A stretch of 64,000 bases of DNA from Lachnospiraceae bacterium MD308 (GCA_000403475.2 KE159797.1:124001-188000); one strand, 5' to 3'; shown: positions 37,412-48,192, numbered from the stretch's first letter. Numbers and translations are program-made. Notes: a model not told the origin generated them from the sequence alone.

Positions 37412-38920
37412 ATGAACAATTTAAACAGAATGTCCGGCGTCCTCCTCCACCCCACATCGCTGCCTTCTCCTTACGGAATCGGCGACCTTGGAAAAGAGGC
37501 TTATGAATTTATTGATTTTCTGGAAAACGCAGGGCAGCACCTTTGGCAGATACTTCCGCTGACTCATACAGGCTTCGGCGACTCGCCTTACCAGAGCTTC
37601 TCTGCTTTTGCAGGGCAGCCTTTGTTAATCAGCCCCGCTCATTTAAAAAAGCTTGGGCTTTTGGAAAGCTTTGAACTTGCAAACTGCCCGGTCACTGACG
37701 AGGAACACATTGACTACGGCGTGATCATCCCTTGGAAGCAGCTAATCTTCCGGCTGGCGTACGACCGTTTCCTCACTAGGGATACTGTGGATAAGAAGCT
37801 CAAAGAAGAGTTCTGTAGTTTCTGTGAGGAGAACAGCAATTGGCTTGACGACTATTCCCTTTTTATGGCATGCAAGGATATCCATGAGGGAAAAAGCTGG
37901 CTTGAGTGGGAGGGAGAATACCGGCTTCCTACCGAAGAACTGAAAGCGGAACTTGAGAAGAACCTTGTGGAAGATATCGGCTATTACAAGTTCCTGCAAT
38001 TTTTGTTCTTTACGGAATGGGGCGAGTTAAAGGCATATGCCAATGAACATGGCGTACAAATCATCGGCGATATCCCCATCTTTGTATCTATGGACAGTGC
38101 CGATGTATGGGCGAACCAGAAGCTTTTTAAACTGGACGCGAAAGGATACCCTCTCGCTGTAGCCGGAGTGCCGCCTGATTACTTCTCCGCCACCGGGCAG
38201 CTCTGGGGCAATCCCCTCTATAACTGGCCGGCTCATGAAAAGGAAGGTTTTGCGTGGTGGATTGCCAGAATCAAAAGTCAGCTTCGCAATCTGGATATCC
38301 TGCGGATCGATCATTTCCGCGGATTTGAAAGCTACTGGTCTATTCCTTACGGAGAGGAGACGGCTATAAACGGGGAGTGGATCAAAGCACCCGGCAAGCA
38401 GTTATTTGAGGCCGTCGAGGAATCCCTCGGGGCAAATCTCCCAATCATAGCCGAAGATCTGGGTGTTATTACAGAGGAAGTCACCGCACTTAGAGATGCC
38501 TTCCAATTCCCCGGCATGAAAATCCTGCAGTTTGCTTTTGAGGATACCGGTGAAAGCGATTATCTCCCTCACCAGTTTACGTCTCCCCGGTGCGTATGCT
38601 ACACCGGCACCCACGACAACGATACGACCTGCGGATGGTACCGTACTTTAGAGACAGCGTGCAAAAAGAAGGTTCAGCTCTACACCAACACAGAGCCTGG
38701 AAGGGACATCTCCCGCAATATGATCAGACTTTGCCTGTCAAGCACTGCGGCGTACGCCATATTCCCGCTGCAGGATGCACTTGCACTCGGAACCGAAGCG
38801 CGCATGAACACGCCGGGAGTTGCTGCCGGCAACTGGAACTGGCGCTATAAGGCCGCCGACCTTACAGATTCCCTGGCGGAAGAATTAAAAGAACTATCCG
38901 TTTTATATGGAAGATATTAG
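37412..38920 (+). CDS. malQ: 4-alpha-glucanotransferase (amylomaltase)
   Basis: This 502-residue GH77 enzyme transfers alpha-1,4-glucans between maltodextrins. Seen: SLPSPYGIGDLGKEA, GDIPIFVSMDSADVW, the nucleophile region LRIDHFRGFESYW, AEDLGVI (acid/base Glu) and GTHDNDT. Length is normal. It has AAGGAG before ATG and an extended -10 promoter (TGGTATACT at about 37364-37372). plsC follows 37 bp downstream, possibly co-transcribed. Confidence 0.96.
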   Translation: MNNLNRMSGVLLHPTSLPSPYGIGDLGKEAYEFIDFLENAGQHLWQILPLTHTGFGDSPYQSFSAFAGQPLLISPAHLKKLGLLESFELANCPVTDEEHIDYGVIIPWKQLIFRLAYDRFLTRDTVDKKLKEEFCSFCEENSNWLDDYSLFMACKDIHEGKSWLEWEGEYRLPTEELKAELEKNLVEDIGYYKFLQFLFFTEWGELKAYANEHGVQIIGDIPIFVSMDSADVWANQKLFKLDAKGYPLAVAGVPPDYFSATGQLWGNPLYNWPAHEKEGFAWWIARIKSQLRNLDILRIDHFRGFESYWSIPYGEETAINGEWIKAPGKQLFEAVEESLGANLPIIAEDLGVITEEVTALRDAFQFPGMKILQFAFEDTGESDYLPHQFTSPRCVCYTGTHDNDTTCGWYRTLETACKKKVQLYTNTEPGRDISRNMIRLCLSSTAAYAIFPLQDALALGTEARMNTPGVAAGNWNWRYKAADLTDSLAEELKELSVLYGRY

Positions 38921-38957
38921 ACGATACAATTATTAAGATAATGAGAGGTTACTGCAA

Positions 38958-39692
38958 ATGTTAAGATTTATAGGCGTTGTACTGTTTCTTTTCCTGTTTC
39001 TGCTCTTTGGAATTCCTGTGCTGGGGATTGAGTGGATCATCGGGAAATTTAACAAAGAAAAAGCCGATTACCATTGCCTGCGTATCGTACAGTGGGCTTT
39101 TAAGGTACTTCTGTCCATCACAGGAGTTGAAGTCACCGTAATCGGTGAGGAGAATGTCCCCGATGAGCCGGTATTATTTATCGCGAACCACAGAAGCTAC
39201 TTTGACATCCTGCTCACCTACTCCCGCTGCAAGCGGCTGACCGGTTATGTGGCAAAGCAGGAGATGTTACGGTATCCTGTGCTTCGCACCTGGATGAAGC
39301 GTCTCTACTGCCTGTTTCTGAACCGGGATGATATGAAGGAGGGACTTAAGACAATCCTTCAGGCGATTGATTATATTAAAAACGGCGTGTCCATCTGCAT
39401 ATTCCCAGAGGGAACACGCAATGACGGAGAAGAACTAAGCCTTCTTCGCTTCCACGCAGGTTCCTTTAAGATTGCCGAAAAAGGCGGCTGTGCCATCGTA
39501 CCCATCAGCATGAACAATACCGCTTCCATGTTCGAGAACCAGTTCCCGCGCATTAAAAAGACACACATCATTCTCGAATACGGGAAACCCGTCTATCCAA
39601 AAGAGCTTGACAAGGAGACAAGAAGGCGCCTTGCGCCCTATTTCCAGAATATTATTCAGGAAACAATCAATAAAAACCAGAAGCTTGTATAA
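38958..39692 (+). CDS. plsC: 1-acyl-sn-glycerol-3-phosphate acyltransferase
   Basis: This 244-residue membrane-bound acyltransferase makes phosphatidic acid. It has an N-terminal hydrophobic helix (VVLFLFLFLLFGIPVLGI), the catalytic NHRSYFD (NHX4D motif) and the glycerol-phosphate-binding FPEGTRN. It lies between malQ and pncB, all on the plus strand. Confidence 0.92.
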   Translation: MLRFIGVVLFLFLFLLFGIPVLGIEWIIGKFNKEKADYHCLRIVQWAFKVLLSITGVEVTVIGEENVPDEPVLFIANHRSYFDILLTYSRCKRLTGYVAKQEMLRYPVLRTWMKRLYCLFLNRDDMKEGLKTILQAIDYIKNGVSICIFPEGTRNDGEELSLLRFHAGSFKIAEKGGCAIVPISMNNTASMFENQFPRIKKTHIILEYGKPVYPKELDKETRRRLAPYFQNIIQETINKNQKLV

Positions 39693-39770
39693 ATGAGCAC
39701 ATGTTAGATATTTATTATTTGCCGCACAGATGATATAATAAATTAAAACCAGATAAAGGAGATAATGAAA

Positions 39771-41225
39771 ATGAACCGACAGGAGCTGACCTTGCTGACA
39801 GATTTGTATGAATTGACCATGATGCAAGGTTATTATGAACAGGGGCAGAATGAGGTTGTCGTATTCGACGTATTTTTCCGCCAAAATCCCTGCAACAACG
39901 GTTATTCCGTATGTGCAGGACTTGCTCAGGTAATTGATTACATTAAAAACTTGAATTTTACCTATGAAGATGTAGATTATCTGCGGAGCCTTAAGATTTT
40001 CAGTGAAGATTTTCTGCAATATCTAAGCGGCTTCCATTTCAGCGGGGATATCTATGCTATCCCGGAGGGGACTGTCGTATTCCCCAAGGAGCCTCTTCTT
40101 AAGGTAATTGCCCCGATTATGGAGGCGCAGCTTGTGGAGACGGCTATCTTGAATATCATTAACCATCAGTCTCTCATCGCCACAAAGACCTCCCGAATCG
40201 TCTTTGCCGCCGCGGGGGACGGGATCATGGAATTCGGTCTGAGACGCGCGCAGGGGCCGGACGCAGGGCTTTACGGTGCAAGAGCTGCCATGATCGGCGG
40301 ATGTGTAGGCACTTCCAACGTACTGGCCGGTGAGCTGTTTGACGTCCCGGTTATGGGCACACATGCGCATAGCTGGATCATGAGCTTTGAGGATGAATAT
40401 ACTGCTTTTAAGACCTATGCCAAGCTATATCCGGATAACTGCACGCTCCTTGTCGATACCTATGATACACTAAAATCCGGTGTTCCCAATGCGATTCGTG
40501 TATTTCAGGAATTTAAGGATGCCGGAACACCCCTTAAAAAATACGGTATCCGTCTTGACAGCGGTGACCTGGCATATCTTTCCAAGGAAGCCAGGAAGAT
40601 GCTTGATGAAGCCGGGTTCACCAATGCTTCTATCTGTGCGTCAAACGATCTGGATGAATATCTCCTGCACGACCTTAAAGTGCAGGGCGCTGCGATTAAT
40701 TCCTGGGGTGTAGGCACAAACCTGATCACCTCTAAGGATTGCCCGTCATTTGGCGGCGTCTATAAGCTTGCTGCCATCATGGATGAGAACGGCACATTCA
40801 TCCCGAAGATAAAGATTTCCGAGAATACAGAAAAGATTACGAATCCCGGAAACAAGACAATCTACCGCATCTATGACAAGGAGACCGGAAAGATGAAGGC
40901 GGATCTGATCTGCTTTGCCGGTGAAGAGTACGATGTTTCCGAAGACCTGCTTCTTTTCGATCCTATTGACACATGGAAGAAAACGAAGCTGCCCGGCGGC
41001 TCCTACACCATGAGAGAGATTATGCTGCCCATCTTCCGCAAAGGCGAATGTATCTACCAGTCCCCTTCTGTTTCTGAGATTGCAGCATACTGTAAAAAAG
41101 AAAAAGATACTTTATGGGATGAGACTAAGCGTCTTTTCTATCCTCACAGAGTCCATGTAGATTTGTCACAAAAGCTTTATGACGTCAAAAAATCTTTACT
41201 TGATCAGATAAACAAACCAGACTAA
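39771..41225 (+). CDS. pncB: Nicotinate phosphoribosyltransferase
   Basis: NAD salvage enzyme (Preiss-Handler pathway) joining nicotinate and PRPP. At about 484 residues it has LLTDLYELTMMQGY, FGLRRAQGPDAG, GTHAHSWIM (catalytic His) and IRLDSGDLAYLSKEARKML. The second of two adjacent ATG codons is preferred because GGAG is 9 nt before it. A TGATATAAT extended -10 box lies upstream near 39730-39740. An IS110 element follows downstream. Confidence 0.95.
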   Translation: MNRQELTLLTDLYELTMMQGYYEQGQNEVVVFDVFFRQNPCNNGYSVCAGLAQVIDYIKNLNFTYEDVDYLRSLKIFSEDFLQYLSGFHFSGDIYAIPEGTVVFPKEPLLKVIAPIMEAQLVETAILNIINHQSLIATKTSRIVFAAAGDGIMEFGLRRAQGPDAGLYGARAAMIGGCVGTSNVLAGELFDVPVMGTHAHSWIMSFEDEYTAFKTYAKLYPDNCTLLVDTYDTLKSGVPNAIRVFQEFKDAGTPLKKYGIRLDSGDLAYLSKEARKMLDEAGFTNASICASNDLDEYLLHDLKVQGAAINSWGVGTNLITSKDCPSFGGVYKLAAIMDENGTFIPKIKISENTEKITNPGNKTIYRIYDKETGKMKADLICFAGEEYDVSEDLLLFDPIDTWKKTKLPGGSYTMREIMLPIFRKGECIYQSPSVSEIAAYCKKEKDTLWDETKRLFYPHRVHVDLSQKLYDVKKSLLDQINKPD

Positions 41226-41281
41226 AAGGAGAATAAGATTGAAAATGAGAAGTAGAGGGTATCCATTACCTGAATCACACA

Positions 41282-42718
41282 ACAAATAAGCCATCTTTCG
41301 GTGGCCGCTTTAAAAATTGAATATTAAGAATGTTAAGGTTATGCAGTTGCTGACTTGACTTTATAACCTTGATTCCTTGCTATAATGATTGCCTGCTCAA
41401 CCGTGATTTCACGGTCTGCCGGAGGCAGGTCGGATTTTCGATAAAGTTCTGCGTTATAGTTTTCTCCGTTCTTCAACATGTGGTATAATGCAGTCAGAAG
41501 CATTCTTGCTATGGCAATGATTGCTTTCTTGTGGCCGCGGCGTTTCTTGATACGGAGGTAGCGGTTGCGAATTTCAGGATGCTTTTTGCTTTTGACAACA
41601 GCGTTCGCGCACTGTACCAGAAGCGGCTTAATGTAGCATCCGGCTTTGGAGACCCGGACAGATTTTTTCTTCCCTGCGCTTTCATTGTTGGTCGGCGTAA
41701 GACCGGCCCATGAGCATAAGTGTTTCGCCGAAGGAAAAGCCTCCATATTGGTACCGATTTCGGAAATGATTCCGATGGCGGTGAAATCACTGCTGATACC
41801 AGGAGCGGTTTGGAGAATGGCAAGTTCCTGCTGATAGGGAGCGGCGAGCGCATGAATGAGTTCTTCAAGCTCTGCTTTCCGGGATTCAAGGTCTTCATAG
41901 TGAGCTTTGATTACTTTCAGTTTACCAGCCTGTTCCGGTGTGATATAGCCGTCAATGGCATCACGGAGTTCAGGGAGTTTCTTTTTCAAACTTTTGTAAA
42001 CGAGAGGTTCAAGGTCAAAGGAAGTATCTGCGGGATTTTCCAAAAGTTTATCCAGTATCGCCTGGGCAGATTTGCCGAAGGTGTCCGAAACAACGTTTCC
42101 CAACTGGATATTGGAAACCGTGAGACAGTTCTGCAAGCGGTTCTTTTCACTTGATTTAAAGCAGGTCAGTTTGAAACGGTAGCGCATAAGGTCGCGAAGC
42201 TGGCGGATGTCAGCGGGCGGCATAAAGCTTCCGGCAACAAGATCATGCTTGAACAGGTCAGCAATCCATTTGGCATCTTTCTTGTCAGTCTTTTTTCCAC
42301 GGATAGCCTTAACATATTTCGGATGGGCAAGGACAATCGTACAATCATTTTCCAAGATGTTGTAAACAGGGATCCAGTATTTACCAGTGGATTCCATACA
42401 GACATCCTTGCAGTTTCTTTGGAGAAGCCATTGTAACAAATCCTTCAGACCTTTCGTGTAGGTCGAAAAACGGTGGCTCTCATAAGTGGTGACGCCTTTC
42501 TGATTGGTAGAGGCGATACAGGCCACTACAAAAGTCTTGTGGACATCAATGCCACAGCAGATTTTGTACACGATTTTTAAAGCCATAGGGACTCCTTTCA
42601 GAACCATAGGGGTTCGACAAAGATTATAGGGGGAAACGGCATTGACTGGCTGTCTAAGCCATAAACGAAGTTGTTTAAACAGAGATAAGATTTCGTGCTC
42701 AGAGTCACACTTATTTGT
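41282..42718 (-). mobile_element. IS110-family insertion sequence (ends approximate)
   Basis: A single-transposase element lies between pncB and murF, opposite in orientation to both. A short inverted pair, ACAAATAAG at 41282-41290 and CTTATTTGT at 42710-42718, brackets it about 1.44 kb apart, a plausible element size. IS110 elements lack terminal inverted repeats and target duplications of the usual kind, so the true ends cannot be fixed from this copy alone. Confidence 0.6.
41339..42586 (-). CDS. IS110-family transposase (DEDD recombinase)
   Basis: This 415-residue transposase has an N-terminal RuvC-like DEDD domain (CGIDVHKTFVVACI, MESTGKYWIP, KTDKKDAKWIADL) and a C-terminal Transposase_20 domain (LQTAPGISSDFTAIGIISEI, HLCSWAGLTPTNNESAGKKKS) with the serine-rich active region. 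The start at ATG 42584-42586 (MALKIVYK) has AAGGAG upstream. The frame is intact, so the element may be active. Confidence 0.93.
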   Translation of the reverse strand: MALKIVYKICCGIDVHKTFVVACIASTNQKGVTTYESHRFSTYTKGLKDLLQWLLQRNCKDVCMESTGKYWIPVYNILENDCTIVLAHPKYVKAIRGKKTDKKDAKWIADLFKHDLVAGSFMPPADIRQLRDLMRYRFKLTCFKSSEKNRLQNCLTVSNIQLGNVVSDTFGKSAQAILDKLLENPADTSFDLEPLVYKSLKKKLPELRDAIDGYITPEQAGKLKVIKAHYEDLESRKAELEELIHALAAPYQQELAILQTAPGISSDFTAIGIISEIGTNMEAFPSAKHLCSWAGLTPTNNESAGKKKSVRVSKAGCYIKPLLVQCANAVVKSKKHPEIRNRYLRIKKRRGHKKAIIAIARMLLTALYHMLKNGENYNAELYRKSDLPPADREITVEQAIIIARNQGYKVKSATA

Positions 42719-42720
42719 GC
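42587..42720 (-). ncRNA. Candidate IS110 bridge-RNA region
   Basis: The noncoding stretch directly upstream of the transposase start is where IS110-group elements encode a bridge RNA that pairs with target and donor DNA. The length (about 130-170 nt) fits. No loops were matched to the flanks, so this rests on position and family knowledge. Confidence 0.35.
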
Positions 42721-42829
42721 CTGAAAAGACAGCCTACACATATAAAAATACGGTCATCCGGCAGGCCGGACAGCCCACTCACCTCCCCGTGATTTGTAGT
42801 ATACCGAGTTCCCTATAAGAAGAATTATA

Positions 42830-42883
42830 AAGAAAAAAATACGCTCAGGCAAACCATTTTCATTGCGTTTTGTGCCTTGAGCG
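42830..42883 (-). terminator. Minus-strand terminator-like hairpin upstream of murF
   Basis: On the minus strand, CGCTCAAGGCA pairs with TGCCTGAGCG (one bulge), followed by TATTTTTTTC. A second small perfect hairpin, TCCGGC-AG-GCCGGA, lies at 42757-42770. Nothing else coding was seen in 42587-42906, more than 300 bp of IS end and murF leader. Confidence 0.55.
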
Positions 42884-42906
42884 AAGCGAAAGGAATGGAT
42901 ATAAAG

Positions 42907-44277
42907 ATGAAAAATCTTACTCTGGAAAATATTACAAAAGCCTGCCACGGAACTTATCACGGCGACCCTGCAAAACTCTCTCTAAAGGTAGAAGGCGTCG
43001 TCATTGACAGCCGGAAAGTAGAAAAGGACTATCTTTTTGTAGCCATTGACGGAGAAAAAGTCAATGCCCATAGATTTATCCCTGACACTATCGAAAAAGG
43101 TGCTCTGTGTGTTGTCTCCCATGAAGACTTAGGTGAGACAGACTATCCGTATATCCTTGTGGAATCTACTGGCCAGGCCCTTCTCGATATCGCCAAGCTT
43201 TACCGGGATTCCTTCGATGTAAAGGTAGTGGGGATTACCGGGAGCGCCGGAAAGACCAGCACCAAAGAGATGATTGCTTCTGTTCTCGCACAAAAATACA
43301 GCGTACACAAAACCCTCGGCAACTTTAACAATGAATGGGGGCTTCCAATTACTATTTTTGAGATGAACGAATCCCATGAGGCTGCCATCCTGGAGATGGG
43401 CGTCAACCATTTCGGTGAGATGCGGCGGCTTTCTTCTGTGGCAAGCCCGGATATCTGCGTGATCACCAACATCGGTGTGGCGCATCTTGAATTTTTCAAG
43501 ACACGGGAAGGTATCTTCCAGGAGAAATCTAAGATGATTCAAGATATGAAAAACGGCGGAACGATTATTTTAAACGGAGATGACGATCTGCTCTCAAAGA
43601 TGGGACCGGTAAAGGGTGTTGATCCTGTATTCTTTGGCCTTGACAGCGACTGTGAGTTTTACGCTTCCGATCTCGTATCTGCGGGCCTTAAAGGTACGGC
43701 ATGTACGCTCCATCTTCCCTCCGGCGATGATTTCCGCTGCCTGGTTCCTCTTCCCGGCATCCATATGGTCTCTAACGCCCTAGCCGGAGCGGCAGTCGGA
43801 TATTCCCTCGGCCTCACTCCTGAGGAGATTAAACGCGGAATTGAAAACCTTCCGTCCATCCCGGGCCGGAATCATATCATCTCCACTGACAAGCTTGTTA
43901 TCCTGGACGACTGCTACAATGCCAACCCAATCTCTACAAATGCAGCTATTGATGTCCTGACTATGGCCATCGGCCGCAAGGTTGCAGTTCTTGGCACCAT
44001 GGGCGAGCTTGGAAATGACGAAGAACAGCTTCACTTTGACACTGGCGTCTACGCTGCGAAACAGGGCATCAACCTTGTGTGCGGCGTCGGGAGACTCGGC
44101 AAAGCCATCGCAGAGGGTGCTTCCGGTTTTGACGGGACAGAGGCTCTCTCATTCGAGACAAAGGAAGATTTCCTGTCTGCCATGAAGGGTATCATACACG
44201 AAGGAGACAATGTATTAGTCAAAGCCTCCCATGGTATGAACTTTCCTGAACTTGTTGAAGCATTAAAAAACCTGTAG
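42907..44277 (+). CDS. murF: UDP-N-acetylmuramoyl-tripeptide--D-alanyl-D-alanine ligase
   Basis: Peptidoglycan precursor ligase adding D-Ala-D-Ala to UDP-MurNAc-tripeptide. The 456 residues carry VVIDSRKVEKDYLFVAI, the ATP loop VGITGSAGKTSTKEMI, NFNNEWGLPITIF and DDCYNANPIS with the C-terminal Mur ligase domain. ATG 42907 (MKNLTLE) is chosen; AAGGA lies 12 nt upstream, a little far. The IS110 element sits between murF and pncB and may affect its expression. Confidence 0.95.
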   Translation: MKNLTLENITKACHGTYHGDPAKLSLKVEGVVIDSRKVEKDYLFVAIDGEKVNAHRFIPDTIEKGALCVVSHEDLGETDYPYILVESTGQALLDIAKLYRDSFDVKVVGITGSAGKTSTKEMIASVLAQKYSVHKTLGNFNNEWGLPITIFEMNESHEAAILEMGVNHFGEMRRLSSVASPDICVITNIGVAHLEFFKTREGIFQEKSKMIQDMKNGGTIILNGDDDLLSKMGPVKGVDPVFFGLDSDCEFYASDLVSAGLKGTACTLHLPSGDDFRCLVPLPGIHMVSNALAGAAVGYSLGLTPEEIKRGIENLPSIPGRNHIISTDKLVILDDCYNANPISTNAAIDVLTMAIGRKVAVLGTMGELGNDEEQLHFDTGVYAAKQGINLVCGVGRLGKAIAEGASGFDGTEALSFETKEDFLSAMKGIIHEGDNVLVKASHGMNFPELVEALKNL

Positions 44278-44300
44278 ATTCATAATCTTATATTCACGTA

Positions 44301-44354
44301 AAATGCACCGGACTTATCTTTTACTCTCAGGCAAGTCCGGTGCATTTATTTTAA
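44301..44354. terminator. Bidirectional terminator between murF and the V-ATPase operon
   Basis: TGCACCGGACTT (44304-44315) pairs perfectly with AAGTCCGGTGCA (44333-44344). T-rich sequence follows on both strands. It serves the convergent murF and V-ATPase transcripts. Confidence 0.9.
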
Positions 44355-45014
44355 TTATTCTCTCTCACTGTAGTGATGCGCTTCCTCAAGCATCATATCT
44401 TTTACTTTCATCAGACGAATCTGAGAACTTCTCTCATTCTCATCCAGCTTCATCGTGATATACTTGATGGTTGCCTGAGCATCCGGAATCGTCACATGCT
44501 CCAGCGCATTAACACGGCGCCTTGTCTTTTCTATCTCCGCCGCCATAAGCTGGCATGCTTTTTCCGTCTCCGCAAGTCTTAACATATCCGGCAGGATATC
44601 TGCCAATGATTTCACAGCACCGTCAAGGTCGCTGGACGTAAACGCAAATCCATAAGAGTAGATGTCGTTCACATCCGCAGTCCTTGTGGTCGTATTAAAA
44701 ACCGGGATATTAACACTCATGACGTTCTTTTGTCCTGCCTCAAGGTTAACTTCCTGTTTCGGTGCCATCAATGCCGTATTCAGCGTAGCTTCATCCATTC
44801 CGGCTTTCGCTATGACAAAGTTCTTATTCGCAGAGAGGATTCCGGCTTCTACCTTCTGGCGAAGTGCCATGTTCTCCTTGACCAGCTCTAAGAACTGACG
44901 CATCAGCTCATCGCGCTTATCCTTCAAGAGCTTATGCCCTCTTCTGGCAGTGACAAGCTTTCTTTTCGTCTTGGTCAGCTCCATACGGGTAGGAGTTATC
45001 TGTTTAGATGCCAT
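44355..45014 (-). CDS. atpD: V-type ATPase subunit D
   Basis: Central rotor stalk subunit, 219 residues, largely coiled coil, with the family N-terminus PTRMELTKTKRKLVTARRGHKLLKDKRDEL (quoted over its length as PTRMELTK...KDKRDEL) and C-terminal long helix ending YSERE. It is the last gene of the operon, 36 bp after subunit B, before a terminator. It rotates inside the A3B3 head and links it to F and C. Confidence 0.93.
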   Translation of the reverse strand: MASKQITPTRMELTKTKRKLVTARRGHKLLKDKRDELMRQFLELVKENMALRQKVEAGILSANKNFVIAKAGMDEATLNTALMAPKQEVNLEAGQKNVMSVNIPVFNTTTRTADVNDIYSYGFAFTSSDLDGAVKSLADILPDMLRLAETEKACQLMAAEIEKTRRRVNALEHVTIPDAQATIKYITMKLDENERSSQIRLMKVKDMMLEEAHHYSERE

Positions 45015-45049
45015 CCTTTAACCTCCTTCTTGTTTACACCGTGCATGGC

Positions 45050-46423
45050 TTACTGCTTGCCGTAGTACATGTCTAAGAACTTGTCGTCGATACGTTTAAG
45101 CTCTGCTCTCGGCAGCATGGAAAGAAGCTTCCAGCCGATAGAAAGTGTCTCTTCAATCGAGCGGTCATTGGTGTACCCCTGGGATACGTACTCTTTCTCA
45201 AAAGCTTCCGCGAACTCTGCGTACTTAAGGTCAATCTCTGTCAGAGCTGCCTCGCCAAGGATGGTCATAAGCTCTTTCGCGTCTTTTCCGCGGGAATATG
45301 CCGCAAACAGCTGGTTCATGGTATTCGCATGGTCTGCCCTTGTCTTGCCCTCGCCGATACCTTTATCTTTCAGACGGGAAAGTGACGGCAGTACGTCGAT
45401 TGGCGGCTGCAAGCCCTTACGGTACAGCTCACGGCTTAAGATTACCTGGCCCTCGGTGATGTATCCGGTAAGGTCAGGAATCGGATGAGTCTTGTCATCT
45501 TCCGGCATGGTCAGAATCGGGATCATCGTGATACTTCCGTTCTTGCCTCTCTGACGTCCTGCTCTCTCATACATAGTCGCAAGGTCAGTGTACATATATC
45601 CAGGATATCCGCGGCGGCCCGGAACTTCCTTCTTCGCTGCGGAAATCTCACGGAGCGCGTCTGCGTAGTTAGTGATATCAGTAAGGATTACAAGTACATG
45701 CATATCCTTTTCAAATGCAAGGTACTCTGCTGCGGTAAGCGCCATACGAGGCGTGGAAATACGCTCAACAGCCGGGTCATTTGCCAGGTTGATGAACAGT
45801 ACCGTCCTGTCGATGGCTCCTGTCTCCTTAAAGGACTCGATAAAGTAGTTGGACTCCTCAAAGGTAATACCCATGGCAGCAAATACAACGGCGAAGTTCT
45901 CATCTGTTCCGCGTACCTTAGCCTGTCTTGCAATCTGCGCTGCAAGCTGTGAGTGCGGCAGACCGGAACAGGAGAAGATCGGCAGCTTCTGTCCACGAAC
46001 CAGCGTATTCAGGCCGTCAATGGCAGATACGCCCGTCTGGATAAACTCCTCAGGGTATACTCTGGCTGCCGGGTTCATAGGCAGGCCGTTGATATCCCTT
46101 CTCTCCTCCGGCAGAATCTCCGGACCGTCGTCAATCGGACGTCCCAATCCGTCAAAGACACGGCCGAGCATATCGCCGGATACGCCAAGCTCCATGCTTC
46201 GTCCAAGGAAACGTACTTTACTGTTGCTTAAGTTAATACCTGCAGCATTCTCATAGAGCTGCACAACTACATCGCTGCCGTCTACCTCAAGTACCTTGCA
46301 GCGGCGTCTCTCGCCATTCGCAAGCTCAATCTCTCCAAGTTCATCAAATGCGACGCCTTCTACACCCTTTACCATCATCAGCGGTCCGGCAACTTCCTGT
46401 ATGGTTCTATATTCTTTTGGCAT
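45050..46423 (-). CDS. atpB: V-type ATPase subunit B
   Basis: Non-catalytic nucleotide-site subunit of the head, 457 residues, with [15 protein letters not shown], the degenerate P-loop region [17 protein letters not shown] and [22 protein letters not shown]. Its start overlaps the stop of subunit A by 1 bp. Part of the nine-gene operon. Confidence 0.95.
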   Translation of the reverse strand: MPKEYRTIQEVAGPLMMVKGVEGVAFDELGEIELANGERRRCKVLEVDGSDVVVQLYENAAGINLSNSKVRFLGRSMELGVSGDMLGRVFDGLGRPIDDGPEILPEERRDINGLPMNPAARVYPEEFIQTGVSAIDGLNTLVRGQKLPIFSCSGLPHSQLAAQIARQAKVRGTDENFAVVFAAMGITFEESNYFIESFKETGAIDRTVLFINLANDPAVERISTPRMALTAAEYLAFEKDMHVLVILTDITNYADALREISAAKKEVPGRRGYPGYMYTDLATMYERAGRQRGKNGSITMIPILTMPEDDKTHPIPDLTGYITEGQVILSRELYRKGLQPPIDVLPSLSRLKDKGIGEGKTRADHANTMNQLFAAYSRGKDAKELMTILGEAALTEIDLKYAEFAEAFEKEYVSQGYTNDRSIEETLSIGWKLLSMLPRAELKRIDDKFLDMYYGKQ

Positions 46424-48192
46424 TAGAAGTCCTCCTTCCCGAATGTATTGGCAATCTCTGCGCCTAATTCATTCATGATCTTTTCATATTCTGTCTCAAT
46501 ATTCTCGGCAGTTGTATATTTGTAACGTCCGATTCTCTCTCTTACGTTCATCACAAGCAGTTCCTTCATGGACGCTCCCTTATTTAAAGCCTCTGTCGCC
46601 TGCTCGTAGAAGGCAAGTACCAGTTTCATCATCAGATACTGCTTCCTGAGCGGTGTGTAGGTATCTACTTCGTGGAAAGAGTTCTGGTGCAGGAAGTCCT
46701 CACGGATAGACCTTGCCGCCTCCATCTTCAGGCGGTCGCCCGGTGAAAGCGCGTCCATACCTACCATCTGCACGATCTCTTCCAATGCCGCCTCCTCAGT
46801 CAGAAGGCTCATCATCTTCTGGCGGTCTTCCATCCAGTCTTCTGCTACTGTGCCGTTGAACCAGTCGTGCATATTGTCAAGATACAGAGAGTAACTGGTC
46901 AGCCAGTTGATAGCCGGGAAATGTCTCTTGTATGCAAGTGCCGCATCAAGTCCCCAGAACACCTTAACGATACGAAGTGTCGCCTGGGATACCGGCTCAG
47001 AAGTATCACCGCCCGGAGGGGAAACTGCTCCGATAACGGAGAGCGCTCCTTCTCTTCCTTCTTTTCCAAGAGAGATTACACGTCCTGCCCTCTCGTAGAA
47101 CTCTGCAAGACGGGAACCTAAGTATGCCGGGTAACCTTCCTCACCAGGCATCTCCTCAAGACGTCCGGACATCTCACGCAGAGCCTCTGCCCAACGAGAT
47201 GTAGAGTCTGCCATCAGCGCCACGGAATATCCCATGTCACGGAAATACTCTGCAATTGTAATACCTGTATAGATAGATGCCTCACGGGCTGCGAAAGGCA
47301 TATCTGATGTGTTCGCGATCAGAACAGTTCTTTCCATAAGGGAACGGCCTGTCTTCGGGTCCTTCAGTTCCGGGAACTCGTTAAGAACGTCCGTCATCTC
47401 ATTTCCACGCTCGCCGCATCCGATATATACAACGATGTCCGCCTCTGCCCACTTCGCAAGCTGATGCTGGATAACGGTCTTTCCGCTTCCGAATGGCCCC
47501 GGAACGGCTGCAACACCGCCCTTTGCAATTGGGAAGAACATGTCAACGACACGCTGTCCTGTTACAAGCGGAGCATCAAGCGGCAGTTTCTTCACATAAG
47601 GACGGCCTTTACGAACCGGCCATTTCTGCATCATGGAAATCTCTTTGTCGCCGTCTTTTGCAGTAATTACTGCAACGGTCTCCTCTACGGTGAACTCACC
47701 TGACTTAATCTCTTTTATTGTACCTTCCACTCCGTAAGGCACCATGATCTTCTGTGTGACAACAGCCGTCTCCTGAACCGTGCCAAGGACATCTCCCGGC
47801 TCTACCTCATCTCCGACTTTTGCCACCGGGACAAATTCCCATTTCTTATCTCTTTTCAGGGAAGCAACCTCAACACCACGCTGTAAGTTGTTTCCGGAAA
47901 CTTTCATAATGTCATCAAGCGGACGCTGGATACCATCATAGATGCTGGTGATAAGCCCAGGCCCAAGTTCAACGGACATAGGCGCTCCTGTAGATTCTAC
48001 CGGCTCGCCGGGGCCAAGGCCCGATGTCTCCTCATATACCTGGATGGATGCCTCGTCTCCGTGCATCTCGATGATCTCTCCGATCAGACGCTGTTTACTA
48101 ACACGTACAACGTCAGACATATTGGCATCACGCATACCTGACGCGATAACCAAAGGTCCTGCTACTTTTTTAATCGTACCTGTACTATTCAT
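46423..48192 (-). CDS. atpA: V-type ATPase catalytic subunit A
   Basis: Catalytic head subunit, 589 residues, with the P-loop [11 protein letters not shown], the A-type non-homologous insertion (about 110-190), [23 protein letters not shown] and SVSPPGGD-type switch region ([13 protein letters not shown]). Drives or uses ATP with subunit B. It lies between subunits F and B in the operon. Confidence 0.96.
   Translation of the reverse strand: MNSTGTIKKVAGPLVIASGMRDANMSDVVRVSKQRLIGEIIEMHGDEASIQVYEETSGLGPGEPVESTGAPMSVELGPGLITSIYDGIQRPLDDIMKVSGNNLQRGVEVASLKRDKKWEFVPVAKVGDEVEPGDVLGTVQETAVVTQKIMVPYGVEGTIKEIKSGEFTVEETVAVITAKDGDKEISMMQKWPVRKGRPYVKKLPLDAPLVTGQRVVDMFFPIAKGGVAAVPGPFGSGKTVIQHQLAKWAEADIVVYIGCGERGNEMTDVLNEFPELKDPKTGRSLMERTVLIANTSDMPFAAREASIYTGITIAEYFRDMGYSVALMADSTSRWAEALREMSGRLEEMPGEEGYPAYLGSRLAEFYERAGRVISLGKEGREGALSVIGAVSPPGGDTSEPVSQATLRIVKVFWGLDAALAYKRHFPAINWLTSYSLYLDNMHDWFNGTVAEDWMEDRQKMMSLLTEEAALEEIVQMVGMDALSPGDRLKMEAARSIREDFLHQNSFHEVDTYTPLRKQYLMMKLVLAFYEQATEALNKGASMKELLVMNVRERIGRYKYTTAENIETEYEKIMNELGAEIANTFGKEDF

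Noticed and set aside
42754-42960. Minus-strand ORF of 68 residues upstream of murF
   Set aside because: It runs through a terminator hairpin and the murF start and has no ribosome binding site or known family.
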